DNA of 64,000 nucleotides from Pinibacter aurantiacus (GTDB lineage Bacteria > Bacteroidota > Bacteroidia > Chitinophagales > Chitinophagaceae): the NCBI RefSeq assembly GCF_019130065.1, contig NZ_JAHSPG010000001.1, positions 620,001 to 684,000 on the forward strand. The letters are read 5' to 3'. A program made the position numbers and the translations under genes. Within the stretch, counting starts at the first letter, position 1, and each line of letters begins with the position of its first letter. Shown here in pieces: positions 24,253 through 33,026 of this stretch. The notes beneath the pieces were generated by a model, which was not told where the DNA came from, ran no database searches, and saw nothing but the letters and a program-made list of their open reading frames with translations.

Positions 24253-25704
24253 TTAGTTGTTGATTCTAAAACAAACGGCATGCTGTCCAATCGTTTTGCC
24301 TTGCAGCTTTTTAGGAACATTAATGATGAGTTTATCGCCGTCCTGTTTCCAGCTTAGTTTGTCTTTGTAACCCAATAATGTAACGGTTGCTTTTTTCTGG
24401 GGAGCATATCCTTCAACAACTACTTTATCAGAAAGTGTTATATCGTCGTTTTCCGGTAAATAGAAAGCATATACCGCATTCTTTTTTGTTGATTGCGTAA
24501 AGAATATATTGCCTGAAGAGTACGGTTCCATTGGCTTTGTATCATAAATACCTTCCTGGTTTATCTTCATCCAGTTGCCGATTTCTTTTAATCTCAGATA
24601 AGCTGTGTCGGCAAAATCACCCTGGGGCGAAGGTCCGATATTCAATAAAAGGTTACCGCCTCTTGACACGATTTTAATCAACAGCTGCACCAATGTCTTT
24701 GTGCTTTTATAATGATCGTTTGGAACATAGCTCCATGAATCGCCCATGGTCATACAAGACTCCCAGGGATGACCCAATGGTTTTGCAGGAACTTGTTGTT
24801 CGGGCGTTACATAGTTTTCGTATTCGCCGGTAACAGTGCGATCCACCACGAGCAAGCCCGGCTGGTGGCTCCTTGCCATTGCTGCAATTTTTGGCATGTC
24901 GATGTCCTGGTCGAAAGGAATACTCTTCTGCCAGTCAACGTTTTGATCGATCGTTTTGTGAGGTCTTACCCAGCCACCGTCGAGCCAAAGTATATCCATT
25001 GAACCGTATCCGGTCATCAATTCCTGGATCTGGTTGTAGGTAAATTGTTTAAAGGCATTCCAATGATCCGGATATTTTTTAGGATCGTAGTTTACATTCC
25101 TGTTTTTCGGCGGAAAGTATGACCACCAGTAGTTTTCAGTGTGCCAGTCAGGTTTTGAAAAATATGCCCCGATCAGGAAACCATCTTTTCTGAATGCATC
25201 AAAAACCTCTTTTGCCACATTGCTTTTTGGGCTAGAGGAAAATGGTGTCTTGGGAGAAGTGATCTTGTAGTCTGTTTCTTTGGTATCAAACATGCAAAAG
25301 CCATCATGGTGTTTTGTGGTAAACACCACGTATTTCATGCCGGCATCTTTTGCGGCCGCTGCCCATTTGGAAGGATCGAATTGTGTGGGATTGAATGTTG
25401 TCTGTAAATTTTCGTATGCTTTTTTGTAGGTATTATAATCGGCCGAGTAAGGCCCGCGACGCTCGCACCAGCCCTCATCTTCAGGGCATATGCTCCAGCT
25501 TTCTACTATGCCCCATTGGCTGTAAGTGCCCCAATGCATAAGCAGTCCAAACTTAATATCCTGCCAATGCGAAAGTTTTGCACGCACCAGGGTGTCAGAT
25601 GGCACAACATAATCTTTGGATGTATTGTGTTGCTGCGCGTTTGCAAATAGTCCTGAAAACAACAAAAAGAGAGCGATGATTTTTTTCATCTGTAGATTTT
25701 TCAT
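24253..25704 (-). CDS. GH29 alpha-L-fucosidase
   Basis: A protein of 483 residues with a signal peptide (to ANAQ at 24). The GH29 barrel (about 35-390) holds FGLLMHWGTYSQWG, YVVFTTKHHDGFCMFDTK, GAYFSKPDWH and the nucleophile Asp242 in DILWLDGGW. A C-terminal beta-sandwich (about 400-483) ends the protein. It has no extra binding modules, unlike the second GH29 in the locus, and its barrel motifs differ clearly from that enzyme, so the two probably hydrolyse different fucose linkages. It is the first hydrolase after the ROK regulator (93 bp gap). ATG at 25704 is used; codon 6 (25689) would give a slightly shorter signal peptide. Confidence 0.93.
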   Translation of the reverse strand: MKNLQMKKIIALFLLFSGLFANAQQHNTSKDYVVPSDTLVRAKLSHWQDIKFGLLMHWGTYSQWGIVESWSICPEDEGWCERRGPYSADYNTYKKAYENLQTTFNPTQFDPSKWAAAAKDAGMKYVVFTTKHHDGFCMFDTKETDYKITSPKTPFSSSPKSNVAKEVFDAFRKDGFLIGAYFSKPDWHTENYWWSYFPPKNRNVNYDPKKYPDHWNAFKQFTYNQIQELMTGYGSMDILWLDGGWVRPHKTIDQNVDWQKSIPFDQDIDMPKIAAMARSHQPGLLVVDRTVTGEYENYVTPEQQVPAKPLGHPWESCMTMGDSWSYVPNDHYKSTKTLVQLLIKIVSRGGNLLLNIGPSPQGDFADTAYLRLKEIGNWMKINQEGIYDTKPMEPYSSGNIFFTQSTKKNAVYAFYLPENDDITLSDKVVVEGYAPQKKATVTLLGYKDKLSWKQDGDKLIINVPKKLQGKTIGQHAVCFRINN

Positions 25705-25721
25705 TTTTTATTTTTGTCGGA

Positions 25722-25780
25722 TGCCCGCCTGAACGACCTTGTCGGGCGGGGAATTCGCCCCGCGCCATCGGCAGGCGGAG
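25722..25780. repeat. GC-rich nested palindrome
   Basis: The 93 bp gap between GH29 and the ROK gene contains GCGGGG/CCCCGC arms around AATTCG. They are nested in a wider CGCCTG/CAGGCG pairing. It is of different composition from the AT-rich hairpins of the neighbouring gaps. Confidence 0.5.
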
Positions 25781-25797
25781 CTCATTTCATATTAATT

Positions 25798-27045
25798 CTA
25801 TTGGAGACTTATTTTTCTTTTAATGGCTGAGCTGTATGTTTTGGCATGTGTCATGGGAGGTATTGAAAGTTTTTTGCCACCATAATTTTCTATCACCAGC
25901 GCTGCGGCTCCAATGATTTCCGATTCATATCCAAGTTCAGATACTTTGATTTCTGTATTCATTTGTAAGCGTGGAATGCAATGTTCATTGAGTGCCTGTT
26001 GAATGGTAGGCAACCATATTTTTCCTGCAGAAGACCCCCTGCCGCTAAGAACGACCAGTGAGGGGTTCAATAAATGTATAAGGATCGCCAGGCCGCGGCC
26101 AATATTATAGCCGGCCTCCGAAAATAGTTCTATGCTGAATTTATCTCCTTTTATCACCGCTTCTATGATGGCTTCGTATGCTTGCTCGTAGTGATTTTCA
26201 GGTAATTTCTTCAACAGCGAAACGCCTTTTGTTTTTAATCCTTCAATGGCGTTTTCTACCACAAGGCTAAGGGATGCTTCGGTTTGCAGACATCCTCTTT
26301 TGCCACATGTGCAAAGCTTATTGTTCACAAAAAGTGGTATGTGGCTAAACTCTCCGGCAAATCCATTATGGCCGCGAAAAAGCTGGCCATTTAATATCAT
26401 ACCTAAACCAACGCCCCAGCTAATATTAACGACCATCGCATCGGCAACATGTTTTGCTGCGCCGAAGCGCAGCTCAGCTAGTGCTACAAGACTGGAATCA
26501 TTGTCGATGAAAACGGGGATACCCGTTTTGCCGGAAATATAATCAGAGATGCTTTGACCATCCGAATCAAGAAAAGAATAATTGAGCCCTTTTGCTGCGT
26601 CCACAAATCCGGGCATTCCGATGCCGATTCCTACAATTTTTTGTTTGTCAACTTTAGAAGCTTTTATCGCTTCATTTATTCTATTGGTGAGTACTGCCAG
26701 ATCTTCTTTTGATTTGCCCAGCGGTAATTCAAATCTGTCAACCGGTATTACGTAATGGTTTTGCATGTCCATCACAGCGATCCGTGTAACAAGCTGGTCC
26801 ATCGCTACGGCCACAACGTACATTTCATCTGGCCTGATCCTGTAAGTTACCGCACGCCTGCCGCCGGTAGATGCAGCCAGGCCCGTTTCTTCCACTTTTC
26901 CTTCCTCTATTAATTCATTGAGCATTTTGGTAGTAAGGGGCAGGCTTTTGTGAATAAGGTCACTGAGGTCCGAACAGGATAGTGTTTTGGCAAAATATAA
27001 TTCAGTAAGGATTTTTTTTCGGTAGATATCTTTTTTTTCTGCCAT
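25798..27045 (-). CDS. ROK family transcriptional regulator (NagC/Mlc-like)
   Basis: A protein of 415 residues. A winged helix-turn-helix at about 8-65 (ILTELYFAKTLSCSDLSDLI, LTTKMLNELIEEGKV) precedes an actin-like ROK domain. Visible are IGIGMPGFVDAAKG, FIDNDSSLVALAELRFG, the ligand and zinc region HNGFAGEFSHIPLF and CTCGKRGCLQTEAS (Cys-x-Cys-x4-Cys), and VVLSGRGSSAGKIW. Regulators of this group sense sugars such as GlcNAc-6-phosphate or glucose status. Its place between the susCD pair and the hydrolases, in a locus predicted to release GlcNAc, mannose and fucose, makes it the probable local repressor or activator. The gap in front of it contains a large hairpin. Confidence 0.93.
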   Translation of the reverse strand: MAEKKDIYRKKILTELYFAKTLSCSDLSDLIHKSLPLTTKMLNELIEEGKVEETGLAASTGGRRAVTYRIRPDEMYVVAVAMDQLVTRIAVMDMQNHYVIPVDRFELPLGKSKEDLAVLTNRINEAIKASKVDKQKIVGIGIGMPGFVDAAKGLNYSFLDSDGQSISDYISGKTGIPVFIDNDSSLVALAELRFGAAKHVADAMVVNISWGVGLGMILNGQLFRGHNGFAGEFSHIPLFVNNKLCTCGKRGCLQTEASLSLVVENAIEGLKTKGVSLLKKLPENHYEQAYEAIIEAVIKGDKFSIELFSEAGYNIGRGLAILIHLLNPSLVVLSGRGSSAGKIWLPTIQQALNEHCIPRLQMNTEIKVSELGYESEIIGAAALVIENYGGKKLSIPPMTHAKTYSSAIKRKISLQ

Positions 27046-27203
27046 ATCTATAAGGATTTTAGCAAGGATAATGCTTAGGTCATAAAGAACCGATAGGCTC
27101 TTGGGTAAAAAAATGTGAATATAGTAAGACGTCGCGAAGTTATTAAGGTTACAATGATTGCGGACAAATATTTTATCCTAAAACTCCACGATGTTGGCAA
27201 AAT

Positions 27204-27319
27204 CAATTAATAATTAATAATTAGTAATTAATATGGCCTCTCTCCCCCCTGACCGCTCTCCCAGCCGCATTTTATAGCGACTGCAACTCTATTAATTACT
27301 AATTATTAATTATTAATTG
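27204..27319. terminator. 30-bp perfect AT-rich inverted repeat after the susD-like gene
   Basis: Arm 27204-27233 and arm 27290-27319 are perfect 30 bp reverse complements made of ATTAATA/ATTAGTA units; the loop is a GC-richer 56 nt. It begins 4 nt past the SusD-like stop codon. A terminator or attenuator separating susCD from the ROK regulator is likely, although the 3' flank lacks a T-tract beyond the stem itself. Confidence 0.65.
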
Positions 27320-27323
27320 TTCT

Positions 27324-28919
27324 CTATTTTGCTATCCAAATCTTCGTACTATTAAGGTCAGTCCCTCCGGTGGCAGCTTTCCAGTTATCAAAATTATAGT
27401 TCAATTCCGGATCAGGATAAACAAAACGTTGGTAGGTTCCGAAATTGGCGGTATAATAAGCAGGATTTGTTGTTGACATCGGAGTCATGTTACCGGTTCT
27501 TCTTTGCAATGTCCACGCATCAAATGGTTGCCTGAACTGATCAATCCACAATTGCGCATATATCTGCTTCAATGCATTGGCTGCATTAGCCGCATCATAC
27601 TTTGTGATTGGATTGTTGACCACTGCACTTATTTCAGCGCTTGTGGCAGTAGCAGACGCGGGTTTACCCACTACCCAAACCGGCGAGTTAAACGCAATGC
27701 TCTTCCACATATTCAAAGACGCTGCGATGCCGGCATTGTATTCTGCCGCCGCGGTCGTCTGATTTGCGGCAACGCCAAGGCCCCTGTTGTATACTTCGGC
27801 TTTTATGAAATGCACCTGTGCAGCAGTTAACATCAACTCAGGAATAGACTTTGTGTCCTGTTCGAAATACAGGTTAACCGGTGAATAAAGAGTACCTGCT
27901 TTCTTGTTCCATGTTGTAAAACGGTCGGTTGAATAAGGAGCGCCCCCCTCTGAAGGAGTAGATGTGGTAGGGTTTTGCGGATATGGCACCCACTCTCCTG
28001 CACCATTTGGCTCGTAGAAAAGTTTTGACCTGATATCAAAAATACCACTGCCGTCTTTATTGTTATTGCTTGACATAAGGCCCCACATAGTGGATCCCAT
28101 GCGCAGGTAGCAGTTTGCTGAAAATGACCATTGGCGCCATTGGAATTCGAGGCCGGAAATTTTGGTTGGCCACAAACCAATATCGTTACCATCAGCCAGC
28201 AACGGTTTGGTTAGCGCTTCTGCAATGTGGGTTGCCGCGAGTGTGCTGTTTTTATCAGCCAGAGTAACAGCAACATACAGTCGCAAGCTATTGGCAAACT
28301 GTATCCATTTGGTGATGTCATTTTGCAGGAACGTTTCGTAGGCTCCTACTGAGTATTGATTGGAGTTGGTACTGAAATTGTCAACGGCCCATTTCAGGTC
28401 ACTCAACATAGCAGCGTACACATCGGCTTGTTTATCGTAAACGGGCTTGTAACCAACTGAACCTTTCAATGGTGCATAGCCGGCCTGGGTGTAAGGGATG
28501 TCGCCATAGTAGTTTGTTACCTTAAATGTGCTGTAAGCCAAAATGGTTCTTAGCATCGCAGACACATTGTTATAAATAGTCGTGTCTTTCTCCTGGTGAA
28601 TGCGATCCTGCAACAGCCTGTAATCACCCATGGCCTGGTAGTAGTTTTGCCAAACGCTTGCCTTGGCATTATCGTATGGATAAGCGCCGGAGGTAACTAT
28701 TGCCTGTTGCGTGATGGGATAAAGCCATGAATTCATGACTGAATACTCGCCGCTCACCATAGGCAGGGAACTAACGATTGCGTTATAAACCTGCGGGGTC
28801 GGCGCAGTCGTAGGATCCACAGGTGGCGTATTGATCGTTTCAAAATCTTTTGTGCAGGACCCTAACAGTACTGCGGACAATAAGATCATGTACCCGGTTT
28901 TGTTTATTATGTGTGTCAT
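27324..28919 (-). CDS. SusD-like_2 family outer-membrane lipoprotein
   Basis: A protein of 531 residues. Lipoprotein signal peptide with the cysteine at 22 (LLGSCTKDF). The body (DFETINTPPVDPT, YYQAMGDYRLLQDRI, MLRTILAYSTFKVTNYYGDIPYTQAG, WIQFANSLRLYVAVTLAD) matches the SusD-like_2 branch rather than the RagB/SusD type of the other two loci. These surface lipoproteins form the lid of a SusC channel and bind the incoming glycan. It follows the susC gene by 131 bp, with a hairpin between. It is the only predicted lipoprotein of the N-glycan locus. Confidence 0.92.
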   Translation of the reverse strand: MTHIINKTGYMILLSAVLLGSCTKDFETINTPPVDPTTAPTPQVYNAIVSSLPMVSGEYSVMNSWLYPITQQAIVTSGAYPYDNAKASVWQNYYQAMGDYRLLQDRIHQEKDTTIYNNVSAMLRTILAYSTFKVTNYYGDIPYTQAGYAPLKGSVGYKPVYDKQADVYAAMLSDLKWAVDNFSTNSNQYSVGAYETFLQNDITKWIQFANSLRLYVAVTLADKNSTLAATHIAEALTKPLLADGNDIGLWPTKISGLEFQWRQWSFSANCYLRMGSTMWGLMSSNNNKDGSGIFDIRSKLFYEPNGAGEWVPYPQNPTTSTPSEGGAPYSTDRFTTWNKKAGTLYSPVNLYFEQDTKSIPELMLTAAQVHFIKAEVYNRGLGVAANQTTAAAEYNAGIAASLNMWKSIAFNSPVWVVGKPASATATSAEISAVVNNPITKYDAANAANALKQIYAQLWIDQFRQPFDAWTLQRRTGNMTPMSTTNPAYYTANFGTYQRFVYPDPELNYNFDNWKAATGGTDLNSTKIWIAK

Positions 28920-28932
28920 CTGTGTTTTTTTT

Positions 28933-29048
28933 ATCGTGAATGGTCAATCGATAATCGTGAATTGGTGATTGCGATAGGGCTTTTGCTAAACAGGGTGAAC
29001 CCGGCAACTAAACGGCCCATTCACGTTTCACCATTCTCCATTCACGAT
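28933..29048. repeat. Inverted repeat between susC and susD
   Basis: ATCGTGAATGG at 28933-28943 pairs with CCATTCACGAT at 29038-29048, with further GTGAAT and ATTCAC units inside. It spans the gap between the susC stop and the susD start and could reduce or process the downstream message. Confidence 0.5.
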
Positions 29049-29050
29049 GT

Positions 29051-32000
29051 TTACAGTTTTAGTTTTAGTTGAAATCCAAGGTCTCTTGTGCCAGGGAACT
29101 CTGCCCACTGAATACCTTGTCCGTTACCGATACCGTTAATCGCTTCAGGATTCAGGTTGTCCGGTAGTGTTGTGAAGAGGTAGAACAGGTTGCGACCAAC
29201 AAATGCGATGTCCATACCCTGAAGCACTTTTGTGCGTTTCACAATTTTCGATGGCACGCTGTAAGTGAGGGTCAACTCTCTTAATTTACCCCACGAGTTG
29301 GTGAAAACGGAATTACTACGAGGCATTTTCACATTGGACCATGCCGCATATTGCCCTGAATATTTATACATGTACTGAACCACATCTTTGTTTGGTTTGC
29401 CATCTTGATACACGCCATCCAGTATCACACCATGATTAGCAGTTGTACCATCAGGATAGGTGTATGCAAGGCCGCCGCCATCTCTTTCTTTCAACGTTTC
29501 CGGAGCCAGACCTTCGCTCATGGCCGCACCGTAGTCTGCAGAGAATATCTGGCCACCCAGTTTGAAATCGGTCATTATGTACAGACTGAAATTTTTATAA
29601 CGGAAAGTGTTGGCGATACCACCGGTAAGTTTTGGAGTAGAGTTACCAATAGGAACAGGATCCTGTGTTGTTACGTACTGAGTACCTACTACTTTGCTTG
29701 GATTCGTTTTATCAAGCACAGGAGCCACTACTTTTTTACCATCTTTATAAGTGTAATCATAGCCATAAATGGTACCATAGTTTTCACCGGCTTTCACTCT
29801 CACCATTACGCCATTGGTTCCCCACAAATTCTGCAGGTCATATACATCCATGCCTGGCGCCAGGGATACGACTTTGTTTTGGTTATGCGCTCCGTTCACT
29901 GCTATGTTCCAGCTAAAGTCTTTGCTTTGAATAGCTGTGGCTCTGACAATAAATTCAAATCCTTTGTTGGAAAGTTCGCCTGAATTGAACACCACCTGAG
30001 TTGCGCCAGAGGATGTCGCTACGGAATTCTGCATAATCTGCGATGTCGCTTTGGTTTGGTAGTAGGTCAATTCAAAATTCAATCTGTTGTTGAACATACC
30101 GGCTTCCAGGCCAAATTCGAATGATTTATTACGTTGAGGCACCAGGAATCCTCCCGGAGGAAGTGATTGCTGATAACCACGCACGGGTAATCCCCCAAAT
30201 GCGGTAGGTGCATTGCCATTCATATAATTGCCGATCACATTGCGGTTATAAGTATACACAGACAGGTAAGGCGGTGCTCCGTTGGCGCTTTCCGCGTATG
30301 ATGCTTTTAATTTACCATGATTTAACCACGTAAGATTTTGCAATGGCTTGATGGATTCCGTGAACACCCAGCTCAAGCTGGCTGAAGGGAAGAAATAAGA
30401 AGCTGTTTGCTCTGGCAGTGTTGAGGACCAGTCATTGCGTCCAGTAACCTGTAAGAACAAGAAATCGTTGTAGGACACATCCAACAAACCGAAGATAGAA
30501 TTCAGGTTAAGATCGTTCCAAACTTCTACTGGTGGTGTTATTGTTCCGGCGGTTGTATTGGAAAGGTTGTATTTATAAGGCGTTGACCATGGATAAACAC
30601 TAGCCTTGCCATAAACGGCATTGGGTTCACCGCTGTTCCATGCATTGTTGTCATACATTCTTGATTTCAGTGCACTGTTACCAATCATCAGGCTGGTATT
30701 GAATTTGGAACCAAAGATGTTGTTTTTATGAACCGTGGTGAACAGCTCAAGGTTCACATCTGAGTTCTTTATTCCTTCAATACCATACTGGCCCTGTACA
30801 CCTTGTGCATCAATAGGGCTATACTTGCTTTCAACGGAAGTATTGGCACTGTTTATGGAAGCCCGGCCGCTAATGTTGAGCCATGGCGTAAAGTCCGCAG
30901 AGAGTTTCACAGAACCCAATAACTGGTTCCTTGTTAACCGTTGATTTTGCTCAAAGAGGTGCCAGAATAATTTGTCGTTGTAGTTATTCTGGTAAGGATA
31001 GTAACCAAACGGAGAATCCTGCACGTAATTCTTTCTGCTGCCATCCGGATTTTTATAGTTGCTAAACTCAAGCGGTTTATAATCTCTCGGCATGGAATAG
31101 ATCATGAAGTTGCTCCATCCAAAGTCGTTCGCAATATCAGGAACGTTCAGTCTGTTGTAGTTTGTATAGGTAGCGGTAACTTCTGCTTTCAGTATTTTTG
31201 AGACATTCAGATTTGCACCAAGATTAATGGTGTTCTGATTGTAATTGCTGTTTTGAATAATCGCAGTATTGTCAATGCGGGTATAAGCCATACGCATGGT
31301 GCCCCAATCACCTCCACTGCTGACAGCCACGTTATTGGTAGTGGTGTTACCGGTGCGGAAAAATGCTTTTCTGTTGTCCGGTTGCGGATCCCATTTGCGT
31401 TTTACGCCATCCCACCAAATGATTTCTGAGCCATCCAGTTTATGCCCCCATGAAGTAGCCGGACCGTACCAGCTAAAGATATCCCATGTGGAATAACCGC
31501 CCGGAATAGCTCCTGCCACCTGGTATGCATCACCCGCAGGTGTGCCATCCCATGGGTAGTTGCCTGGATAACGGGCATTACCATTCGCATCTTTTGGAAA
31601 ATCAAGATTGGCTGACCAAAGAGAATTCGCTCCTCCGTAGCCGTAAGAATTTTGAACGGTTTGAAAACGATATGGATCTGTCCACAAAGAAGATAGATTA
31701 TAGTCCAGCCCAACACCTGCACGTTTTCCACCTTTCTTTGTGGTGATAAGGATAACGCCGTTTGCACCGCGGGCACCATACAATGCCGCAGCTGTGGCAC
31801 CTTTCAACACAGTAACGTCCTGGATATCATCACTATTGATAGTATTTAAAAAAGAACCCCAGTCTTTAGGGCTGATGAGGTCGGTTGTAGGCGAAGTAGT
31901 ACCAGAAGTTACAGTACCAAGGTTGCCTTGCTGACCACCGATAGGGTCATTCGTTACCTGAATACCATCCATAACGATCAGCGGCTGGTTACTGCCTTGT

Positions 32001-32527
32001 ATACTGTTGTTACCACGGATAACTATCCTCTGAGAGTTACCCTGAACACCATTTGGATTTGTGATGTTCAAGCCCGCGGACTTACCCATAAGGCCAGTTG
32101 CAAGATCCGGAGGACTGGCTCTGGTAATTTCAGAGCCCACCACTTTTTGGGCAGAGTAACCAATAGACTTTGCTTCTCTTTTAATGCCCAAACCTGTTAC
32201 CACAACATCGGTAAGGTTGGAAGAAGCGCCAGGAGTTAATCCGACGGTCATGTCTGTGCTGCTGGCTTTAACTTCTGAAGCAGCATAACCAACTGAGGTG
32301 AAAACTAAAGTGGCGCCGGCCGGTACAGATTTCATGGTAAATCTACCGTTGCCATCTGTAATTGCGGCGACTTTGCCATTTTTAAGGGCAACACTTACAC
32401 CGGGGACAGGCTGTCCCTTGTCATCTTTAACAGTTCCGGAAACTGTTTGGGTTTGCTGAGCCAGGGCAAAAGTGCACCAAAGACAAAGCAGCAAACAAAA
32501 GCTGATGGAGTTTTTGATTTGGTTCAT
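29051..32527 (-). CDS. SusC/RagA family TonB-dependent transporter
   Basis: A protein of 1,158 residues with a signal peptide (to about ALAQ at 24). A carboxypeptidase-regulatory-like domain at about 27-100 (VSGTVKDDKGQPVPGVSVALK, TSVGYAASEV) is followed by a TonB-box region NLTDVVVTGLGIKRE, a plug (SIQGSNQPLIVMDGIQV, VTVLKGATAAALYGARGANGVILIT) and a 22-strand barrel that ends in RDLGFQLKLKL. It imports large oligosaccharides across the outer membrane, with the SusD-like_2 lid encoded next. This is the head of the N-glycan locus. The 499 bp upstream of it carry AT-rich sequence and a tandem repeat but no obvious TAnnTTTG promoter. Confidence 0.95.
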   Translation of the reverse strand: MNQIKNSISFCLLLCLWCTFALAQQTQTVSGTVKDDKGQPVPGVSVALKNGKVAAITDGNGRFTMKSVPAGATLVFTSVGYAASEVKASSTDMTVGLTPGASSNLTDVVVTGLGIKREAKSIGYSAQKVVGSEITRASPPDLATGLMGKSAGLNITNPNGVQGNSQRIVIRGNNSIQGSNQPLIVMDGIQVTNDPIGGQQGNLGTVTSGTTSPTTDLISPKDWGSFLNTINSDDIQDVTVLKGATAAALYGARGANGVILITTKKGGKRAGVGLDYNLSSLWTDPYRFQTVQNSYGYGGANSLWSANLDFPKDANGNARYPGNYPWDGTPAGDAYQVAGAIPGGYSTWDIFSWYGPATSWGHKLDGSEIIWWDGVKRKWDPQPDNRKAFFRTGNTTTNNVAVSSGGDWGTMRMAYTRIDNTAIIQNSNYNQNTINLGANLNVSKILKAEVTATYTNYNRLNVPDIANDFGWSNFMIYSMPRDYKPLEFSNYKNPDGSRKNYVQDSPFGYYPYQNNYNDKLFWHLFEQNQRLTRNQLLGSVKLSADFTPWLNISGRASINSANTSVESKYSPIDAQGVQGQYGIEGIKNSDVNLELFTTVHKNNIFGSKFNTSLMIGNSALKSRMYDNNAWNSGEPNAVYGKASVYPWSTPYKYNLSNTTAGTITPPVEVWNDLNLNSIFGLLDVSYNDFLFLQVTGRNDWSSTLPEQTASYFFPSASLSWVFTESIKPLQNLTWLNHGKLKASYAESANGAPPYLSVYTYNRNVIGNYMNGNAPTAFGGLPVRGYQQSLPPGGFLVPQRNKSFEFGLEAGMFNNRLNFELTYYQTKATSQIMQNSVATSSGATQVVFNSGELSNKGFEFIVRATAIQSKDFSWNIAVNGAHNQNKVVSLAPGMDVYDLQNLWGTNGVMVRVKAGENYGTIYGYDYTYKDGKKVVAPVLDKTNPSKVVGTQYVTTQDPVPIGNSTPKLTGGIANTFRYKNFSLYIMTDFKLGGQIFSADYGAAMSEGLAPETLKERDGGGLAYTYPDGTTANHGVILDGVYQDGKPNKDVVQYMYKYSGQYAAWSNVKMPRSNSVFTNSWGKLRELTLTYSVPSKIVKRTKVLQGMDIAFVGRNLFYLFTTLPDNLNPEAINGIGNGQGIQWAEFPGTRDLGFQLKLKL

Positions 32528-32740
32528 TGTAGGCAGTTGTTTATTAAATGCAATGGTTTGAGCGGGAGTTGCTAAGGCAGAAAGGAGTTCATTAAAACCA
32601 AAAAGCTTAACAACCCTTTCATTAAAACTAATGTTAAAAAATCAGACTTTATAATTTTTTTATATAAGTTTTTAAAAAAACATCATTTTGAAGGAAAGTT
32701 TGTGCTTAAAAAAATGAAAGTAAGAAGCAGGGGAAAGTAA
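32528..32740. other. AT-rich leader of the susC gene, no gene seen
   Basis: This stretch upstream of the susC start is strongly AT-rich, with runs of A and T. No open frame of coding character was seen. A promoter for the locus is expected here, but no TAnnTTTG with a matching -33 was found on the minus strand. Confidence 0.4.
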
Positions 32741-33019
32741 AAATTAAAAAGTCAAAAATCAAAAGGGGTTCAAGATCATTTGAGAATCTTTTGAATTTTG
32801 CCTTCTGAATTTTGACTTCGACAATTGAAAAAAGGTGAAATTAAAAAGTCAAAAGTCAAAAGGGATTCAAGATCATTTGAGAATCATTTGAATTTTGCCT
32901 TCTGAATTTTGCCTTCGACAATTGAAAAAGGTGAAATTAAAAAGTCAAAAGTCAAAAGCTATTCAAAATCGTTGGAGACTTTTGAATTTTACTTTTGACT
33001 TTTGACTTTCGAATTCGAC
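32741..33019. repeat. Three-copy 96 to 97 bp tandem repeat with inverted units
   Basis: Copies begin at 32741, 32838 and 32934, each with AAATTAAAAAGTCAAAA. The first two are nearly identical by eye and include TTCAAGATCATTTGAGAATC and GAATTTTGCCTTCTG. The third is diverged in its second half, where TTTTGACTTTTGACTTT pairs with the GTCAAAAGTCAAAA at its front and gives a hairpin. The array begins just past the GH27 stop and extends towards susC. Confidence 0.75.
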
Positions 33020-33026
33020 TTCTGCT

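Noticed and set aside
29405..29983. 192-codon plus-strand open frame
   Set aside because: It is antisense to the SusC barrel; composition is that of a shadow frame.
11423..32527. Chitin utilization locus
   Set aside because: GH18 and GH20 fit chitin, but GH92, GH2 beta-mannosidase and two GH29 enzymes do not; an N-glycan explains all of them.
32741..33019. CRISPR array
   Set aside because: The 96-97 bp units are contiguous and repeat over their whole length, with no unique spacers and no cas genes.
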